Source: Sanyastnella coralliicola
GTDB lineage: Bacteria; Bacteroidota; Bacteroidia; Flavobacteriales_D; Sanyastnellaceae
DNA length: 64,000 bases
Direction: 5' to 3'
NCBI RefSeq assembly: GCF_030845195.1
Contig: NZ_CP132543.1
Span: 2,869,501-2,933,500, forward strand
Shown here: in pieces, positions 9,397 through 18,204 of the stretch
Position numbering within the stretch: position 1 is the stretch's first letter
How the letters are laid out: each line of letters starts with the position of its first letter
Notes under the pieces: generated by a model
What the model was told of the DNA's origin: nothing
What the model saw: only the letters and a program-made list of their open reading frames with translations
Database searches by the model: none
Position numbers and translations under genes: made by a program

Positions 9397-10587
9397 ATGC
9401 AAGCGGTACTCAAGCGACTTCAAGGCGATAAGGTAATTTGGATGATAGCAATTCTATTGAGCTTGCTGTCTATCCTTGCCGTGTACAGTGCAATCTCTGC
9501 GCTGGCATTCCGTGATGGAGCACACTCGCTGAAGTACCTTTTCAAGCACACGATCATTATTGGAATGGGCTTCGGGGTCATGTTTGTGATCCATAAAATG
9601 CGCTTCAAATATTTCAGTCGTGTGTCCATGATCATGATTTGGGTCGCAATCGGATTGCTTGTCCTCACGTGGTTATTCGGTTCCAACGTGAACAATGCCG
9701 TTCGATGGCTTAAAATCCCAGGTACTGGGTTGACATTCCAAACCTCTGACTTCGCAAAGATTGTGTTGATCACCTTCGTTGCCCGTCAGCTAAATGTCAA
9801 CCGCACCAAACTGCATGATTTCAGAAATGGAGTGATGCCAATCCTCTGGCCAATATTGGCTGTTTGTGGATTGATCTTCCCATCCGATCTCTCTACCGCC
9901 GCGCTCATCTTTATGGTTTGTTATCTGATGATGTTCTTCGGTGGAGTACCGATCAAGCACTTGCTCAAAATTGCCGGTGCTGGGGTGGCTGGCATTCTGC
10001 TTCTCATATCCCTAGGCAAAGGTGCTCCTGACGTATTCCCTCGTTTTCAAACGTGGGTAAATCGTATTGAGAACTTTGGCAGCGATGAAGGAGAAGGGAA
10101 CTACCAGAACAACTTAGCTCAAGTAGCTATCTGGAAAGGAGGCTTAGCACCAAGCATGCCTGGTTCTTCGCTAGCGCGGAATTACTTACCGCACCCTTAC
10201 AGTGATATGATCTATGCATTTATCATTGAAGAGTACGGTGCCATCTTCGGCGGACTCGGTCTGTTGATGTTGTACCTCATCCTGCTCTTCCGATCCATTC
10301 GGATCTCGCTTAAATGTCCGAAGCATTTTGGAGGCTTATTGGTTTTGGGCCTCTCCTTTATGATCGTATCGCAGGCCTTTGTCAATATGGCCGTAGCCGT
10401 GAACCTCTTCCCAAATACAGGGCAACCGCTACCTATGGTAAGTATGGGGGGAACCTCGATGATCTTCACCGCACTAGCCATTGGAATGATCCTATGTGTT
10501 AGTCGAAGCGTGTACAATCAAGAAGAATGGGACACTGAGAGCGTAGAGATCAACAACGAAATCAAGAACACCCATGTCTCTGAATAG
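9397..10587 (+). CDS. ftsW: Septal peptidoglycan polymerase FtsW (SEDS family)
   Basis: A 396-residue polytopic SEDS protein, the glycosyltransferase partner of FtsI that polymerises lipid II at the septum. There are about nine to ten hydrophobic segments. SEDS signatures include the NNAVRWLKIPGTG region, the large extracellular loop carrying the predicted catalytic Asp region (NRIENFGSDEGEGNYQNN), and the closing motif GQPLPMVSMGGTSM. It lies between murD and murG as in most dcw clusters, and its end overlaps murG by 14 nt. An exact copy of the dispersed 13-bp word is at 10169-10181. Confidence 0.96.
   Translation: MQAVLKRLQGDKVIWMIAILLSLLSILAVYSAISALAFRDGAHSLKYLFKHTIIIGMGFGVMFVIHKMRFKYFSRVSMIMIWVAIGLLVLTWLFGSNVNNAVRWLKIPGTGLTFQTSDFAKIVLITFVARQLNVNRTKLHDFRNGVMPILWPILAVCGLIFPSDLSTAALIFMVCYLMMFFGGVPIKHLLKIAGAGVAGILLLISLGKGAPDVFPRFQTWVNRIENFGSDEGEGNYQNNLAQVAIWKGGLAPSMPGSSLARNYLPHPYSDMIYAFIIEEYGAIFGGLGLLMLYLILLFRSIRISLKCPKHFGGLLVLGLSFMIVSQAFVNMAVAVNLFPNTGQPLPMVSMGGTSMIFTALAIGMILCVSRSVYNQEEWDTESVEINNEIKNTHVSE
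10169..10181 (-). repeat. Dispersed 13-bp word TTCCGCGCTAGCG, copy 1 (in ftsW)
   Basis: Exact copy, reverse orientation (plus strand reads CGCTAGCGCGGAA). It encodes Leu-Ala-Arg in ftsW. Confidence 0.85.
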
Positions 10588-11680
10588 CGTCATCATTAGC
10601 GGTGGCGGTACAGGAGGCCACATCTATCCTGCGTTGGCTATCGCCGATGAGATCAAACGTCGATACCCTGAATGTGAAGTACGTTTCGTTGGTGCCGAAG
10701 GGCGCATGGAAATGGAAAAAGTACCCGCAGCAGGCTATGAGATCGACGGTTTGTGGATTACAGGTATTGAACGAAAGATTCTTTCTAAGAAGAATCTCCT
10801 CTTCCCTTTCCGTTTGATCAGCAGCTTAAGCAAGGCAGGTAAACTATTGAAGAAATACAAACCACAGGCAGCGGTTGGTGTCGGTGGTTTTGCATCTGGA
10901 CCTCTCTTGCGAAAGGCTTCAGGTAAGAATATTCCATGCCTAATTCAGGAGCAGAACAGTTACCCTGGAATTACCAATAAGCTATTAGCTAAGCGTGTTC
11001 AGCGCATTTGTACCGGCTTCCCGAATATGGAGCGTTGGTTCCCAAAAGATCGAATCATTCAAACGGGCAATCCACTGCGTGGGGCCATTGCATCTATTGA
11101 TGGGAAACGTGACGAAGCGATGCAGTTCTTCAACCTCGACCCTTCGAAGAAAGTGGTTTTCATCATGGGAGGTAGTTTGGGAGCTCGATCTGTAAACGAA
11201 GCCGTAAAAGCAGCCATCCCTGAATGGAAAGCAGCTGGAGTGCAAGTGCTATGGCAAACAGGCAAACGCTTTCACGAAGCGAACGAGCAATGGGCCACAG
11301 ACAATGGCCATGACGACATCAATGTCTTAGGTTTCATCAACCGCATGGACCTCGCTTATGCGGCGGCAGATGTCATTGTATCTCGTGCTGGTGCAATGTC
11401 TATTGCCGAGCTATCAATTGTAGGTAAACCAAGCATCTTCGTGCCTTCACCTCATGTCGCAGAAGATCATCAGACGCATAATGCGCGTTCGCTAACCGAC
11501 GTTGGAGCCGCTATTCTCGTCAAAGACAACGAAGTCGTTTCCGCGCTAGCGAAAGAAGTATTACACCTCATTGAAGACACCGCAAAGTGTCAATCATTGA
11601 GCGTTGAATTGAAAAAGCACGCTCGCCCAAATGCGGCGGCAGCGGTAGTTGATGAACTTGAAAAGATCGTAGCCCAATGA
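10574..11680 (+). CDS. murG: UDP-GlcNAc:lipid I N-acetylglucosaminyltransferase MurG
   Basis: A 368-residue GT-B (GT28) glycosyltransferase that converts lipid I to lipid II on the inner face of the membrane. The glycine-rich loop SGGGTGGHIYP is at residues 9-19; the second family loop GGFASGP, the IQEQNSYPG segment, and the UDP-GlcNAc site GGSLGARSVNE with the downstream SRAGAMSIAEL motif are all present. The start lies inside the last codons of ftsW (14-nt overlap) and the end overlaps murC by 4 nt, so expression is coupled. An exact copy of the dispersed word is at 11539-11551. Confidence 0.97.
   Translation: MSLNSVIISGGGTGGHIYPALAIADEIKRRYPECEVRFVGAEGRMEMEKVPAAGYEIDGLWITGIERKILSKKNLLFPFRLISSLSKAGKLLKKYKPQAAVGVGGFASGPLLRKASGKNIPCLIQEQNSYPGITNKLLAKRVQRICTGFPNMERWFPKDRIIQTGNPLRGAIASIDGKRDEAMQFFNLDPSKKVVFIMGGSLGARSVNEAVKAAIPEWKAAGVQVLWQTGKRFHEANEQWATDNGHDDINVLGFINRMDLAYAAADVIVSRAGAMSIAELSIVGKPSIFVPSPHVAEDHQTHNARSLTDVGAAILVKDNEVVSALAKEVLHLIEDTAKCQSLSVELKKHARPNAAAAVVDELEKIVAQ
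11539..11551 (+). repeat. Dispersed 13-bp word, copy 2 (in murG)
   Basis: Exact copy TTCCGCGCTAGCG followed by AAAG. It encodes Ser-Ala-Leu-Ala in murG. Confidence 0.85.
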
Positions 11681-13059
11681 TCAACCTCCAGCAGAAAGAA
11701 GTGATCTATTTTATCGGTATCGGTGGTATCGGTATGAGTGCATTGGCGCGCTACTTCAATCTGGTAGGGAAGCAAGTAATGGGGTACGATAGAACTTCAA
11801 GTCCGCTCACTACCGAGCTGGAAATGGAAGGTATTCCTGTTGGTTTCAAAGACAGCGTAGCCGATTTGCCTTCAGTGGTGCGCATGACACCGAAAGAGAA
11901 GGTACTCGTTGTTTACACCCCTGCAGTTCCGAAGACACATCGCGAACTGAACTGGTTTGTAGAGAACGACTATCAAGTAGAAAAAAGAAGCAAAGTTCTG
12001 GGTGCCATCACTCAGGATCATAAAACGATAGCGGTCGCCGGAACGCACGGTAAGACCACCACAACCTCATTAATCGCACACATTTTACACGATTCCGGAC
12101 ATGGATGCAATGCATTCTTGGGAGGGATCACTGCTAACTATTCATCCAATCTCATCTTCGATCAACCCAATGCCTGGTACGTAGTAGAGGCCGACGAGTT
12201 TGACCGTTCATTTTTAGCACTTTCACCGGATGTTGCAGTGATTACCTCCCTGGATGCTGACCACCTGGATATCTATGGTACCCCAGAAGAAATGGTATCA
12301 GCGTATCAACAATTCGCAGATCTCACTTCTAAAGATGGGTACCGACTTGTGTGCGATAAAGCATTCAATCAGCTCAATCGACCGGGAGTCTCATACGGCT
12401 CTCAAGCACAAAGTGCGTTCCGCGCTAGCGATGAAAGGCCCGAGAACAACACTTATGTGATGGATCTTGAAACACCGCAAGGCACAGTGAAGAGCATTCC
12501 GCTTCCTATGCCCGGAGAACATAACAAAGAGAACGTCACTGCTGCGGTGGCAGTGGCGCTTCACCTCGGCGTTGAACACGAAGCAATTCGTCAATCATTG
12601 GCCACATTCAAAGGCGTGAAGCGTCGTTTTGAATACCAACAAGGCACGGGCGATATCGTGTTTATCGATGACTACGCACACCACCCGGAGGAGCTGAAAG
12701 CCACGATTGAAGCGGCGAAACAGCGCCATCCAGGAAAGCGGGTTACGGGTGTGTTCCAACCTCATCTTTTCAGCCGGACAAAAGACAACATTGACGGCTT
12801 TGCTCGAAGCCTCGAATTGCTTGATTCTATCTTCTTGCTCGACATCTATCCGGCAAGGGAAGAACCTATCCCAGGCGTTGATTCACAATGGCTTTTGGAT
12901 AAAATCAATGCACCCCACAAGAAACTCGTCGACAAATCGGCGTTATTGAGCGAATTAAAGCAGGATGATCCCGAAGTGTTGCTGACACTTGGGGCTGGAG
13001 ACATTGACCGCATGGTTGAACCAATACGCATCATGCTGAAAGAGAAAGAATTACAGTGA
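11677..13059 (+). CDS. murC: UDP-N-acetylmuramate--L-alanine ligase MurC
   Basis: A 460-residue Mur ligase that adds L-Ala to UDP-MurNAc, the first stem-peptide step. The N-terminal UDP-binding motif GIGGIGMSALA, the P-loop AGTHGKTTTTS (G122-T127 core), the central motif EADEFDRSF and the C-terminal FIDDYAHHPEE motif identify it; GTHGKT is typical of MurC as opposed to GTNGKT in MurD and MurE. It overlaps murG by 4 nt and ftsQ by 4 nt (GTGA). No ddl gene follows, unlike in many proteobacteria. An exact copy of the dispersed word lies at 12418-12430. Confidence 0.97.
   Translation: MINLQQKEVIYFIGIGGIGMSALARYFNLVGKQVMGYDRTSSPLTTELEMEGIPVGFKDSVADLPSVVRMTPKEKVLVVYTPAVPKTHRELNWFVENDYQVEKRSKVLGAITQDHKTIAVAGTHGKTTTTSLIAHILHDSGHGCNAFLGGITANYSSNLIFDQPNAWYVVEADEFDRSFLALSPDVAVITSLDADHLDIYGTPEEMVSAYQQFADLTSKDGYRLVCDKAFNQLNRPGVSYGSQAQSAFRASDERPENNTYVMDLETPQGTVKSIPLPMPGEHNKENVTAAVAVALHLGVEHEAIRQSLATFKGVKRRFEYQQGTGDIVFIDDYAHHPEELKATIEAAKQRHPGKRVTGVFQPHLFSRTKDNIDGFARSLELLDSIFLLDIYPAREEPIPGVDSQWLLDKINAPHKKLVDKSALLSELKQDDPEVLLTLGAGDIDRMVEPIRIMLKEKELQ
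12418..12430 (+). repeat. Dispersed 13-bp word, copy 3 (in murC)
   Basis: Exact copy. It encodes Phe-Arg-Ala-Ser in murC, a different frame from the murG copy. Confidence 0.85.
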
Positions 13060-13826
13060 AAAAGCGCATCAAACAAATCATCAAATGGGGAAGCACTGCT
13101 GTGCTTGCTTTGGTGCTGCTCGGTTTTGCCAATGCAGACCGAAACGATGCGCGCTGCTGGAAATTCGACGTTCAAGTAGAGCACTTGAGTGGTTTATACT
13201 TCATCGACGAGGCCTTTGTTCGCGAGCAAATTCACAACATGGGTCAACCTGTCGTTGGGAGTTTGATGGACAGTCTTGACATCACAGACATGCGTTCTCG
13301 CATTATGCAATTGCCCTCAGTGAAAGAGGCTACGGTCTACAAAACAGTAGATGGTTGTGTGAAGGTGAAGGTAAGCCAGCGCAGTCCGCTTTTCCGAGTG
13401 ATCACAAAGAATCACGGGAGCTACTATGTAGATAACGAAGGGGGAAGAATGCCGCTTTCAAATCAATACACGGCTCGTGTTCCTGTGATTACAGGAAATA
13501 TTGATGTGCCTTTCGCTAGCGCGGAATCAACGGAACGCGAAGAAGCGTTGATTCAGTCGTGTTTTGATCTCATCAAGCATTTCGAAGGAGATCCATTTTG
13601 GTCTTCACAGGCAGAGCACTTCGTGGTTGACGCCAACGGAGACTTTGTGATGATCCCAAGAGTGGGTCGCGCTGAGATCGTCATTGGAGACGAAACCGAA
13701 CTGGATTCGAAGCTTCGTCGACTCAAGGCTTTCATGAAAGAAATGTCGCACAAGAATAATCTCAACAAGTATAAACGCATCAACGTCAAGTACCGTGACC
13801 AGGTGGTCTGCGAACGGTTCTATTAA
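13056..13826 (+). CDS. ftsQ: Cell division protein FtsQ/DivIB family
   Basis: A 256-residue bitopic protein with a short basic N-terminus, one transmembrane segment (about 11-26, STAVLALVLLGFANA), and a periplasmic region with a POTRA-like part (VEHLSGLYFIDEAFVREQI... LPSVKEATVYKTVDGCVKVKVSQRSPLFRV). This is the layout of FtsQ, which links FtsL/B to the early divisome. The family is poorly conserved, so position between murC and ftsA is part of the evidence. It begins with GTG, overlapping murC by 4 nt. An exact copy of the dispersed word is at 13514-13526. Confidence 0.9.
   Translation: MKKRIKQIIKWGSTAVLALVLLGFANADRNDARCWKFDVQVEHLSGLYFIDEAFVREQIHNMGQPVVGSLMDSLDITDMRSRIMQLPSVKEATVYKTVDGCVKVKVSQRSPLFRVITKNHGSYYVDNEGGRMPLSNQYTARVPVITGNIDVPFASAESTEREEALIQSCFDLIKHFEGDPFWSSQAEHFVVDANGDFVMIPRVGRAEIVIGDETELDSKLRRLKAFMKEMSHKNNLNKYKRINVKYRDQVVCERFY
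13514..13526 (-). repeat. Dispersed 13-bp word, copy 4 (in ftsQ)
   Basis: Exact copy, reverse orientation, flanked by TTT and TC. It encodes Ala-Ser-Ala-Glu in ftsQ. Confidence 0.85.
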
Positions 13827-13836
13827 TCAATAGCTC

Positions 13837-15111
13837 ATGGAGAACTCAGAAATCATTGTAGGTCTAGACATTGGTACAACCAAGATCGCCTGCCTCGTAG
13901 GTCGCAAGACTGAACACGGAAAGATCGAGATCCTCGGGTACGGGAAGAGTGATTCTGTTGGAGTCACCCGTGGAGTGGTTTCGAATATCGAAAAAACGGT
14001 AGCTGCTATTCGCGAAGCGGTAGAAGAAGCAGAAAAGAACTCTGACGTAGAGATCAAAGTGGTGAACGTTGGTATCGCTGGTCAGCATATTAAGAGCCTT
14101 CAACACCGCGGGTTGCGCACACGTGACAACCTCGATGATGAAATCGAACAGACGGATATTGACGCGTTGGTGAACGACATGTACAAGTTGGTGATGCTTC
14201 CGGGAGAAGAAATCATCCACGTACTGCCGCAAGAATATACTGTTGATAACGAACAAGGAATCAAAGATCCTATCGGGATGTCTGGAATTCGCCTCGAGGC
14301 GAACTTCCATATCATTACCGGACAGACGGCTGCTGCCCGTAACATCTACAAGTGTGTTGCTCGCGCCGGACTAAAAGTGGATCAATTGATCTTGGAACCA
14401 TTGGCGTCTTCTGAAGCTGTACTTTCTGAAGAAGAGAAAGAAGCAGGTGTGGCATTGGTAGATATCGGTGGTGGTACTACTGACATCGCGATCTTCCAAG
14501 ATGGGATTATTCGCCACACCGCGGTAATTCCTTTCGGAGGTAACGTTATCACTGACGACATCAAACAAGGATGTACGATTCTTCGTCCTCAAGCAGAACA
14601 GCTCAAGCGCAAGTTTGGTGCTGCCCTCGCACTGGAGATGAAAGAAACTGAAATCGTATGCATCCCAGGTCTTCGTGGACGTGACCCGAAAGAGATCTCG
14701 CTCAAGAACCTCGCTCAGATCATTCAAGCCCGTATGGAGGAAATCGTAGAACACGTGTACTACGAAATCCGCAGCAGCGGCTTTGAGAAGCAGTTGATTG
14801 GTGGGATCGTTATCACCGGTGGAGGTAGCCAACTGAAGTACATCACCCAACTCTTCGAATACGTAACAGGTATGGATTGCCGTATCGGTTACCCGAACGA
14901 GCACGTTGCCAAAGCTCCAAACAAAGAGCTCATGTGGCCGATGTACGCAACCGGTGTTGGTCTTGTTATCAAAGGCTACGACCAGCGCAACGGAACACAA
15001 GAAAACGACGAAATGACTCCTCAAGAAACTCTTCAAGAATCACAAGACAAACGCGGAATGCGCAAGTTCTTGGATAGCGTTCGCGATTGGTTCGAGAACG
15101 AAGAAGAATAG
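13837..15111 (+). CDS. ftsA: Cell division protein FtsA
   Basis: A 424-residue actin-like ATPase that tethers FtsZ to the membrane. It shows the phosphate-1 motif VGLDIGTTKIACLVG near the N-terminus, the SHS2 (1C) domain with NVGIAGQHI, the phosphate-2 motif VDIGGGTTDIA (208-218), and the adenosine motif IVITGGGSQLKY. The C-terminal RKFLDSVRDWFENEEE is a plausible amphipathic membrane-targeting helix, though more acidic than usual. A hairpin terminator follows 45 nt after the stop, so ftsA probably ends the main dcw transcript and ftsZ has its own promoter. Confidence 0.97.
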   Translation: MENSEIIVGLDIGTTKIACLVGRKTEHGKIEILGYGKSDSVGVTRGVVSNIEKTVAAIREAVEEAEKNSDVEIKVVNVGIAGQHIKSLQHRGLRTRDNLDDEIEQTDIDALVNDMYKLVMLPGEEIIHVLPQEYTVDNEQGIKDPIGMSGIRLEANFHIITGQTAAARNIYKCVARAGLKVDQLILEPLASSEAVLSEEEKEAGVALVDIGGGTTDIAIFQDGIIRHTAVIPFGGNVITDDIKQGCTILRPQAEQLKRKFGAALALEMKETEIVCIPGLRGRDPKEISLKNLAQIIQARMEEIVEHVYYEIRSSGFEKQLIGGIVITGGGSQLKYITQLFEYVTGMDCRIGYPNEHVAKAPNKELMWPMYATGVGLVIKGYDQRNGTQENDEMTPQETLQESQDKRGMRKFLDSVRDWFENEEE

Positions 15112-15112
15112 A

Positions 15113-15160
15113 GGAAGAATTAGAGTTAGAATAAGAATTAGAAATAGAGGAAGAATGGAA
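15113..15160 (+). repeat. A/G-rich low-complexity repeat (GAAGAATTAGA-like units)
   Basis: Between ftsA and its terminator runs purine-rich DNA made of loose units such as GAGGAAGAATTAGAG, TTAGAATAAGAATTAGA and GAGGAAGAATGG. Very similar DNA occurs at 31953-31992, where it encodes part of a signal peptide. It has no coding potential here. Confidence 0.6.
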
Positions 15161-15187
15161 GGGGCGCAGATTTGCGCCCTTCCTTTT
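15157..15187 (+). terminator. Rho-independent terminator after ftsA
   Basis: Arm GGAAGGGGCGCA (15157-15168) pairs with TGCGCCCTTCC (15173-15183) with one bulged G and a 4-nt loop, followed by TTTT (15184-15187). The stem is strong and the U tract short. It separates the mraZ-ftsA unit from the VOC gene and ftsZ. Confidence 0.7.
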
Positions 15188-15248
15188 GGAGACGAGAGAC
15201 GAGGGTCTGGAGACTAGAGACCAATAACTAAGGACCAACAACTAATAA

Positions 15249-15306
15249 CCGCGTTCCGCGTTCCACATTCCCCCCACCGCGTTCCGCATTCCGCAATCCG
15301 CATTCA
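15249..15306 (+). repeat. Short degenerate repeat (CCGCGTTCCGCATTCCGC-like)
   Basis: CGCGTTCCGCGTTCC, then CCGCGTTCCGCATTCCGC and AATCCGCATTC follow each other as a 7-8-bp degenerate tandem (consensus TTCCGCG/A) just before the VOC gene start. No ORF or clear hairpin explains it. A comparable GGCGTCCGGCATCC tandem lies at 31541-31571. Confidence 0.55.
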
Positions 15307-15309
15307 TAC

Positions 15310-15723
15310 ATGAAAAGAGTAACTGGCATTGGTGGTGTTTTCTTCAAGACACCCGACCCCAAAAAAACCCGCGAATGGTATTCAAAGCATCTCGGTTTCG
15401 ACACCGATGATTATGGCACTAGCTTCGAATGGAAGAATAACGCTAAGACCCCAGGCTTCACTGCGTGGAGCACTTTTGGTGAAGGGAGCGACTACTTCGG
15501 CGAGGGCGGACAAGTATTCATGATCAACTACCGAGTAGCTGATTTGGAAGCGTTGATCAAGGTCCTTAAAGAGGAAGGTGTGCAGGTAGTCAAAGAGATC
15601 GAGATCTATGAATACGGGAAGTTTGCTCACATTCTTGACTGCGATGGATTGCGTCTTGAACTATGGGAACCGTATGACGAAGAGTTCGATAAAATGATCA
15701 GTGCCAGAACGAAACCGGAATAG
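15310..15723 (+). CDS. VOC (glyoxalase/dioxygenase) superfamily protein
   Basis: A 137-residue cytoplasmic protein with the beta-alpha-beta-beta-beta modules of the vicinal oxygen chelate fold: GIGGVFFKTPDPKKTREWYSKHLGF opens the first module and VFMINYRVADLEALIKVLKEEGV the second, ending in DCDGLRLELWEPY with a metal-binding-type Glu. Members range from glyoxalase I and dioxygenases to antibiotic-binding proteins; the substrate cannot be predicted. It is placed between ftsA and ftsZ, which are normally adjacent, after the ftsA terminator. A division role is unlikely, so it is probably a neutral insertion. Confidence 0.85.
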   Translation: MKRVTGIGGVFFKTPDPKKTREWYSKHLGFDTDDYGTSFEWKNNAKTPGFTAWSTFGEGSDYFGEGGQVFMINYRVADLEALIKVLKEEGVQVVKEIEIYEYGKFAHILDCDGLRLELWEPYDEEFDKMISARTKPE

Positions 15724-15875
15724 GTCGCGTATTGCCCCCACTTTTCAACATTCGAAGGTGAATCACTTGTAAAAGTTCTTGTCACCTCGTAGCCCAATTT
15801 CTACATCTTGTGTATGCTGTCAGAAGCATTGACAAATCTGACTAAACACCTCTATTTCAGCCCAATATATTGAGA

Positions 15876-17678
15876 ATGGAAAACCAGAATTTCGAGCCCA
15901 TGCGTTTTGACCTGCCGAAAGAGCAATCTTCAATCATTAAGGTCATCGGTGTTGGAGGAGGCGGTAGCAATGCCGTCAATTACATGTACGAGCAAGGCAT
16001 TAAGGGAGTAGACTTCATGGTCTGCAATACCGATGCGCAAGCATTAGACGCTAGTCCGGTGCCAGTGAAGATCCAGTTGGGAGAGACCTTAACGCAAGGA
16101 CGCGGAGCAGGGTCTCTACCAGAAGTTGGACGAAACGCAGCGGTGGAGAACCTGGAAGATGTGAAAGCCATTATTGGTGAAAACACAACAATGGTATTCG
16201 TTACGGCCGGAATGGGCGGAGGTACTGGAACAGGAGCTGCTCCAGTCATTGCACGCGCTGCCAAAGAAATGGGCATCCTTACCGTTGGTATCGTGACGAT
16301 TCCTTTCATTTTCGAAGGTCGTCGCCGTTCTCAACAAGCTGACTCAGGTCTTGAAGAAATGCGCGATGCAGTAGACACACTGCTCGTGATCAAAAACGAT
16401 AAGCTTCGCGAACTCTTCGGAAACCTTCCGTTGAAGAAAGCCTTTGACCATGCTGATGAAGTACTGTGTACTGCAGCTAAAGGAATCGCTGAAGTAATCA
16501 CACTTACCGGACAGATCAACGTCGACATGAACGACGTGAACACTGTGATGCGCGATTCGGGCGTTGCGATCATGGGATCTGGACGTGCATCTGGAGACGG
16601 ACGTGCAATGTTCGCTGTTGAACAGGCATTGGAATCTCCTCTATTGAACGACAACGACATTACAGGAGCGAACTTCGTTCTCCTCAATATCACTCACGGT
16701 TCTGAAGAAGTCCTCATGGATGAAATTTCAGAAATCACGGATTACATCCAAGATCGCGCTGGAAGCACCGCCGAAGTCATTTGGGGATACGGACCAGACG
16801 AAGCACTTGGAAGCGACCTTTGCGTGACCGTGATTGCCACTGGATTCTCTCAAAATGATATTGATGCGGGAATCCCGCAAAAGCCAGTGGAAGTGAAGAA
16901 ATTCGATCTTCCAATGGACAACGTGAAGGAAGTAACTCAAAAAGTTGACAAGCCAACGTCAAACAATGAGCCTTTCATCGTTGAGCAGCCGAAAGCTGAA
17001 GAGCCGTTCTTGGTAAAACCTACACCAGAACCAACACCAGCTCCAGAACCGGCAGCGCCTACCAATGAAGACGAAGTAATTCGTCACACCTTGGAGGAAA
17101 CAACTCAAGAAGAAGAATGGGAAGCTCCTGCGAACGACCAGCCAATGCTGTTTGAAGTAGAGTCTCCAATCACTGCTTCTCAAGAGCCAGTTGCTCCTAT
17201 CCAAGAAGAGGAACCAGCACCGGCGAACGACGCATTGAAATTTGAGCCTGAAACTCCGGAAGAAACACACTATTTCACCCTTGATGGTGCAGAAGTGACC
17301 AAGGATGAATTGCTCTCCACCTCCCCTACTGACAGCGTACAGTTCACCGATGAACTCTCTGTGACTCCAGAACAGGAAGAACCGACAGCTAACGAAGGAC
17401 AAGACGCTCAGCCTACACGTGAAGAGTTGATGATGCGCAATCGCGAACGCGAGCAGCGTATCCGTGAAATCTCAATGAAGCTGAAGACACCTAGTGGATT
17501 GAGTGACCTGGAAAGCGAACCGGCATTTGTTCGTCGTCAAATCAACCTTGATAACACTCCGCACTCATCTGATAGCACCGTATCAAAGTTCTCTTTGGGT
17601 GAAGAAGAAGATGAAAATGGAAAACGCAGAGCACAGCTCCGTGACGATAATTCATTCCTACATAACAATGTAGACTAA
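15876..17678 (+). CDS. ftsZ: Cell division GTPase FtsZ with long C-terminal linker
   Basis: A 600-residue tubulin homologue that forms the Z ring. The GTPase core covers about residues 15-325, with IKVIGVGGGGSNAV near the N-terminus and the tubulin signature GGGTGTGA at 114-121. A long, acidic, Pro/Glu-rich linker (about 340-540) follows, much longer than in E. coli, as in other Flavobacteriia. The C-terminus ends LRDDNSFLHNNVD, resembling the conserved tail of flavobacterial FtsZ. The frame opens at a TTG (15870), but the ATG at 15876 is the natural start. No exact promoter box was found in the 150 nt upstream. It is followed by a strong terminator. Confidence 0.97.
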   Translation: MENQNFEPMRFDLPKEQSSIIKVIGVGGGGSNAVNYMYEQGIKGVDFMVCNTDAQALDASPVPVKIQLGETLTQGRGAGSLPEVGRNAAVENLEDVKAIIGENTTMVFVTAGMGGGTGTGAAPVIARAAKEMGILTVGIVTIPFIFEGRRRSQQADSGLEEMRDAVDTLLVIKNDKLRELFGNLPLKKAFDHADEVLCTAAKGIAEVITLTGQINVDMNDVNTVMRDSGVAIMGSGRASGDGRAMFAVEQALESPLLNDNDITGANFVLLNITHGSEEVLMDEISEITDYIQDRAGSTAEVIWGYGPDEALGSDLCVTVIATGFSQNDIDAGIPQKPVEVKKFDLPMDNVKEVTQKVDKPTSNNEPFIVEQPKAEEPFLVKPTPEPTPAPEPAAPTNEDEVIRHTLEETTQEEEWEAPANDQPMLFEVESPITASQEPVAPIQEEEPAPANDALKFEPETPEETHYFTLDGAEVTKDELLSTSPTDSVQFTDELSVTPEQEEPTANEGQDAQPTREELMMRNREREQRIREISMKLKTPSGLSDLESEPAFVRRQINLDNTPHSSDSTVSKFSLGEEEDENGKRRAQLRDDNSFLHNNVD

Positions 17679-17701
17679 GCACAATAGTTTTCTCAATAAA
17701 G

Positions 17702-17735
17702 GGCCGGATGATCAACAGATCGTTCGGCCTTTTTT
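17702..17735 (+). terminator. Rho-independent terminator of ftsZ
   Basis: GGCCGGATGATC (17702-17713) pairs fully, with two G-U pairs, with GATCGTTCGGCC (17718-17729) around an AACA loop, followed by six T (17730-17735). The T tract runs directly into the -7 box of the next gene. Confidence 0.9.
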
Positions 17736-17742
17736 ACTTTTG
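17735..17742 (+). promoter_or_regulatory. -7 box of the yqeY-like gene
   Basis: TACTTTTG matches TAnnTTTG exactly, 15 nt before the ATG at 17758. Its first T is the last T of the ftsZ terminator tract, so terminator and promoter abut. No -33 TTG at the usual distance was seen. Confidence 0.55.
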
Positions 17743-17757
17743 TCGAAAATCAGGATC

Positions 17758-18204
17758 ATGAACATTACAGAACAGATCACCGCAGACATCAAAACCGCAA
17801 TGAAAGCCAAAGACATGGCAACACTTCAAGCATTGCGTGATATCAAGTCTAAACTCATGCTAGAGATGACCAAAGATGGGTCAGATGGTATCGACGAAGG
17901 TGTGGGTATTCAGATCCTGAATAAACTCTACAAGCAGCGCGTTGATGCTGCTGCTATCTACAAAGAGCAAGGACGTGCAGATCTTCATGATGAGGAAATG
18001 CAACAGGCTGAGGTGATCAAGCAATACTTGCCTGAGCAACTCAGCCCGGAAAAACTTCAGTCTACCGTAGAAGAAATCGTAGCTCGTGTTGGAGCCTCTT
18101 CTATGGCAGATATGGGTAAAGTGATGGGAATTGCATCCAAAGAACTCGCTGGTAAAGCTGACGGAAAAGATATCGCCAACGTAGTGCGTGCTCTTCTCGG
18201 CTAA
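17758..18204 (+). CDS. GatB/YqeY domain-containing protein
   Basis: A 148-residue stand-alone YqeY protein, related to the tail domain of the GatB subunit of tRNA amidotransferase. The sequence shows the family pattern: ITADIKTAMKAKDMATLQALRDIKSKL at the N-terminus, the KQRVDAAAIYKEQGRADL helix, EAEVIKQYLPEQLS-like EVIKQYLPEQLS, and GKVMGIASKELAGKADGKDIANVVRALL at the C-terminus. A role in tRNA quality or amidation is inferred from the family only. The frame opens at a TTG (17740), but the ATG at 17758 gives the usual N-terminus. Its stop directly abuts that of the convergent gene. Confidence 0.9.
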   Translation: MNITEQITADIKTAMKAKDMATLQALRDIKSKLMLEMTKDGSDGIDEGVGIQILNKLYKQRVDAAAIYKEQGRADLHDEEMQQAEVIKQYLPEQLSPEKLQSTVEEIVARVGASSMADMGKVMGIASKELAGKADGKDIANVVRALLG

